Assembly (NCBI GenBank): GCA_030063045.1
Contig: JAQSEB010000002.1
Span: forward strand, 2,170,001 to 2,234,000
Direction of reading: 5' to 3'
DNA from: Pratylenchus scribneri
Lineage: Eukaryota; Nematoda; Chromadorea; Rhabditida; Pratylenchidae
Length of the DNA stretch: 64,000 nt
In this document: piece by piece, positions 60,606 through 64,000 of the stretch
How the letters are laid out: each line of letters opens with the position of its first letter
Position numbering within the stretch: position 1 is the stretch's first letter
Position numbers and translations under genes: made by a program
Notes under the pieces: model-generated
The model's database searches: none
The model's input: the letters and a program-made list of their open reading frames with translations, nothing else
Told to the model about the DNA's origin: nothing

Positions 60606-61072
60606 ATTCAATGAATATGATTTGATTAACACATACACATTACACAGCCAACCTCCGTTTGGTTGTTCTACCATTTTGGGGAATTTATAAGAAAAATGGA
60701 GGATAAAATTGTATGGGAAGCATTACAGAGGACCAAATAGAACATATCTTCATATTTGATATCTTTTTATGTCTACGCCTCTCCACTCATCATTCTATTT
60801 TATACAAACTTTTTGTCTGCATAGATAGCCATTATTAATTGTAGTTTTTTTTTTTAATTTAAAAATATCTAAAATGAATGAAATGTTCGGTTCGGTTTTT
60901 TTGAAAGTCTTTGCTCTCTATTATCTCATAAAGTAAAAGTCAGTCCAAACTCCAAAGTCCAGTCAATTGATCAATGAAATTTTACCTAAATATTTGAAAA
61001 TATTTTTACTCATTGTTTTGTTTAAATTATAGCTAGTTTTTTGTTTAAATTAGAATTCAACAAATATAAAGA

Positions 61073-62406
61073 ATGTCTGAAACAAATTTTGTTGTAAATT
61101 TCATTTCTGGCGGTGTTGGGGGATGTTGCGCCGTTGTCACAGGTTTAATAAATGTTTTTAATGACAAATAAATTGATTTTTATTAGGTCATCCATTTGAT
61201 ACAATCAAAGTTCGACTTCAAACAATGCCAAAACCAGGGCCCAACCAAAAACCAATGGCAAGCGCACAATTATATGCCTAAATTGATCAATCCATGTTTT
61301 AGTTCACCGGCGCAATGGATTGTGCTCGGCAAACAGTCAGCAGGGAAGGATTTTTGGTTAATTATTTCCAATAAATTATTAAATAAATAAATTTTTATTT
61401 TAGGCACTCTACAAAGGAATGGCCGCCCCATTGGTCGGTGTTTCGCCACTTTTTGCCGTATTTTTTGGTGGCACCGCCGTTGGCAAATGGCTTTTACAGC
61501 GTGAGCCAAACCAAAAGCTGTCATTCGGTCAAAATTTCACAGCCGGTGCAATTGCTGGCATTTTTACGACGGTTGTGATGGTCCCAGGTTTTTAATAAAA
61601 AATTATTAAAAATTAAAATCTTAAATTTATTCAGGCGAACGAATTAAATGCATTTTACAAGTCCAATCAATGGGCGGTGAACAAACCACCAAATACAAAG
61701 GCCCGGTGGATGTGGTCAAAAAGCTGTACAAAGAGGGCGGAATTCGGAGCATTTATCGAGGCACTGGGGCCACCCTTCTTCGAGGTTCGATTTAAATTTG
61801 CGAATTAAATTTGAATTATTTTGAAGACATCCCGGCCAGCGGAGCCTACATTTCGGTTTATGAATTATTGAAGGAGGAATTTTCGGGTGGCGAACGACAA
61901 AAATTAACACCGATGGCCACATTGATGGCCGGTGGATTTGCGGGCATTGCAAATTGGTTCTTTAATTTTTTTTTTTAAATTGAATCGAAATCACCGAAAA
62001 AGAAAATTAAATTGTTCTTTAGTAACATTTTTAGTAAATTTAATTTATTTCTAATTATTTTCCAATTTAAATTAATAATCGAACAAAATGGTTAAGGTCA
62101 GTTTGCATTCCGGCGGATGTGATGAAATCTCGGCTTCAAACCGCCCCTGAGGGAACATATCCAAGTACAAAAATAAACAATTTTATATTTAAAATAATTT
62201 TTTAGATGGAATTCGCGATGTTTTTCGTCAAATAATGCGTGAGGAGGGGCCACGCGCTCTGTTCCGCGGCATTGGGCCAGTCATGCTCAGGTAAAATTGG
62301 AATTTAAAGCCAAAATATTTTATTTTATTTTAGAGCTTTTCCCGCCAATGCCGCCTGCTTTTCGGGATTAGAGCTGACATTGTGGTGTTTCCGTCACCTT
62401 ATTTAA
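61073..62406 (+). CDS. mitochondrial carnitine/acylcarnitine carrier (SLC25A20-like)
   Basis: Starts [20 protein letters not shown] (61073) and gives about 300 residues with three mitochondrial-carrier repeats. Signatures: [15 protein letters not shown] (first PxDxxKxRxQ), [15 protein letters not shown] (second, with Glu in place of Asp, as in CACT), and [16 protein letters not shown] (third). Each is followed by Gxxxx[23 protein letters not shown] and [20 protein letters not shown]. The [13 protein letters not shown] ending is a hallmark of carnitine/acylcarnitine translocase. Known role: exchange of acylcarnitines for carnitine across the inner mitochondrial membrane for beta-oxidation. Intron 61258-61302 uses a GC donor (ATG|GCAAGC), needed to join KPM to [10 protein letters not shown]. 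Stop TAA 62404-62406. Confidence 0.92.
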
Positions 62407-62858
62407 TTCATCAATGAACTATGAATGGAGAAGAAGAGGAACAAATAAATACACAAATTTAATTATTAATTTTTCATTTTTTAATCAAATAATATTGATA
62501 TTTTGTTATGTTGAGGTAGCTCAATTAATAAAAATTTGCTGGTTTATTTTGAGTATTTTTTAAATGAATTTGAAATAAAATTTTAATCGTGATCGATTTA
62601 TCTTTTGATGCTTAATTTTTGACTTTTTTGGATTATAATTTTGAATAAATGAATTGAAAATTGGGAAATTTTTGCCTAAAGATCACGAAAGTAATGATTT
62701 TTGATGCTTGATCATAGATTCTATAACCTTAAGTATATTCGATAGAGCTCATCGGGAGAAATCTATTGACCTATAGGGTTTACAAGGGTTTAAATCAATA
62801 TCAAAAAGTAAAAACCAAATATGGTTTTTAAACGATTTAATATGGGAGTCATTTAATT

Positions 62859-63189
62859 TGGCAACAAAAACACTGAATTTGGCAACAATCTTTCGTGTCG
62901 AAAAATATTATATTTTTGAGGCCATATAACTTGGCCAAATTAGACTTCTTTAAGATTCCCTAACCCCTAGCCCTTAGCCCCTAATCCCATGCCTGCCCTG
63001 AACCTAAGCCTAGCCCTAAACCCCTAGTTAGGGCCAAGTTATATGGCCTCAAAAATATAATATTTTTCGACACGAAAGATTGTTGCCAAATTCAGTGTTT
63101 TTGAGCCAAATTCAGTGTTTTTGAGCCAAATTCAGTGTTTTTGAGCCAAATTCAGTGTTTTTGAGCCAAATTCAGTGTTTTTGTTGCCA
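62859..63189. repeat. MITE-like repeat family B, copy 3: long palindrome with one-sided tandem expansion
   Basis: Outer ends TGGCAACAAAAACACTGAAT and, inverted, ATTCAGTGTTTTTGTTGCCA (ending 63189). Inner arms contain TCTTTCGTGTCGAAAAATAT and GAGGCCATATAACTTGGCC with perfect inverted partners to about 63081. The loop is degenerate CCCTAA/CCCTAG telomere-like sequence. On the right arm only, GCCAAATTCAGTGTTTTTGA is tandemly repeated about five times. Rest of 62407-63454 has no gene. Confidence 0.85.
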
Positions 63190-63454
63190 TCTCATTTAAT
63201 ATTACCTTAAATTTAAGTCAAACCATGACAAGACATCTCTATGAGCTTTGTCCTTTATCTAATACATGTAAGGATTTTATGAATATGGAAAAAATATAAA
63301 ACAACCAAATAATATCAATGTTGAATATTTTCATTTATCCTGTTTTATAATACGGTATTTAAAATTGAATCTCGCTTGATTTAAATTAAATAAGTTAATT
63401 CCCATTCCCATATCTTCTCATTTCTCAACATTTTGCAACTTTTACATTGAATTT

Positions 63455-64000
63455 TCAAAAAAGTATCTCCTCTTCATCTTCATCCAATTCAAGATTGATG
63501 GCATTTGCATTGAAATGAGGATGACGAATTTTGCCACCATTGGCCGATTTGGAGAAAGAACCATTTTTCAGTGCCGATGATTTTGGACAAAGTTCAATCT
63601 CTGCGCAGAACTAAAAAATTAATATTTTTGAATTTTATTGAAAATAAATTAAAATTCTATAATTTTAGAATAAAATATACAATTAAATGTGATATTGTAT
63701 TTTTAGTACGGTATTTTAATTTAGAATACCGTATCCAGATCATGAGAATTTTTATTTTTTTTTTATTAAATTTTCAATATTATTAAATTACGGCTTGAGC
63801 ATTGGCCAATGCGGCTTCCAGTTCCTTGAACACAGTTGGCAATTCAGTTTCCACAAAATCGACACACTAAATCATAAAAATATTTATGAAAATAATTCAA
63901 TAATATTTACTAATTGTTTGTATGAGCCCAGCGAAGGGCAAACATAATTTTCAACGAAGGTTTGGACACCCATTTGCACTTGGGGTTGGCCAATCTCGGA
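63455..64000 (-). CDS. saposin B-type protein, 5' part outside window
   Basis: Three minus-strand exons at the right edge. From the edge inwards: QVQMGVQTFVENYVCPSLGS then YKQL, a phase-0 intron, CVDFVETELPTVFKELEAAL then ANAQA, an intron, FCAEIELCPKSSALKNGSFS and an acidic tail (LELDEDEEEILF) ending at TGA 63457-63455. The C..C...(V)..P.v...L..~~~..vFCAEIELC spacing is the C-terminal part of a saposin-B domain, whose six cysteines form three disulfides around a helical, lipid-interacting fold. The first cysteines are not visible. Such proteins are lysosomal or secreted and bind or disturb membranes; nematode versions include gut antimicrobial types. Total length unknown. Confidence 0.7.

Noticed and set aside
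60382..60606. Phe/Leu-rich 74-codon ORF
   Set aside because: Low-complexity polypyrimidine tract.
1..64000. CRISPR arrays, bacterial operons or ribosome-binding sites
   Set aside because: The tandem arrays have no unique spacers and the genes are spliced; the DNA is eukaryotic.

Overview
This window is eukaryotic, very AT-rich nuclear DNA from a nematode. The genes are split by many short introns, mostly 45-60 nt with a T-rich run before the AG. Two nematode chemoreceptor-type serpentine genes (Sre-like and Srg-like), a degenerin-type channel, a bestrophin and a MENTAL-START protein all fit a nematode. A bacterial-type DUF1611 gene that now carries introns, several small secreted proteins of unknown function, and at least five well-supported GC-AG introns (six likely) point towards a plant-parasitic tylenchid lineage. 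That placement is inference, not proof.

Layout, left to right. 1-2.7 kb: 3' part of a DEG/ENaC channel (+). 2.9-3.5 kb: small secreted Cys-rich protein (-). 4.65-6.2 kb: secreted thrombospondin type-1 protein (-). 7.2-8.0 kb: LITAF-domain protein (-). 8.0-10.8 kb: gene-poor. 10.8-12.4 kb: Sre-like receptor (+). 12.8-13.4 kb: non-autonomous hAT-type element with intact target-site duplication. 13.7-14.8 kb: truncated carboxylesterase pseudogene (-) beside a 24-bp minisatellite. 16.0-17.7 kb: DUF1611/DgcN-like gene (+). 18.3 kb: small ankyrin protein (+). 19.9 kb: secreted protein (-). 20.9-22.3 kb: Srg-like receptor (-). 24.1 kb: single-LIM protein (+). 25.3-30.0 kb: PIP-kinase gene, perhaps with a signal peptide (+). 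30.6-32.9 kb: secreted helical protein (-). 34 kb: tiny secreted Cys peptide (-). 35.0-37.5 kb: four-TM LAPTM-like protein (+). 37.9-39.3 kb: 1.5-kb inverted-repeat element. 39.9-41.0 kb: secreted helical protein (+). 42.0-44.7 kb: TTC39-type TPR protein (+). 45.2-45.7 kb: tRNA-like and repeat sequence. 45.7-47.4 kb: secreted protein (+). 48.6-51.9 kb: STARD3/MLN64-type lipid transfer protein (+). 52.2-55.4 kb: doublecortin-like-kinase-type kinase (-). 57.1-60.1 kb: bestrophin (+). 61.1-62.4 kb: carnitine/acylcarnitine carrier (+). 63.5 kb to end: saposin-B protein, partial (-).

The genes do not form a pathway; this is an ordinary mix of housekeeping, membrane and secreted genes. What stands out is the repeat landscape. 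Three large minisatellites share a GGCGGAATTATT core. Two MITE-like families have three copies each. One element has a long palindrome with tandem repeats on one arm only. A hAT relic keeps its transposase tail. Several of these repeats sit inside introns of intact genes. Exon joins were worked out by hand from reading frame, splice sites and family resemblance, so individual boundaries may be off by a few bases.
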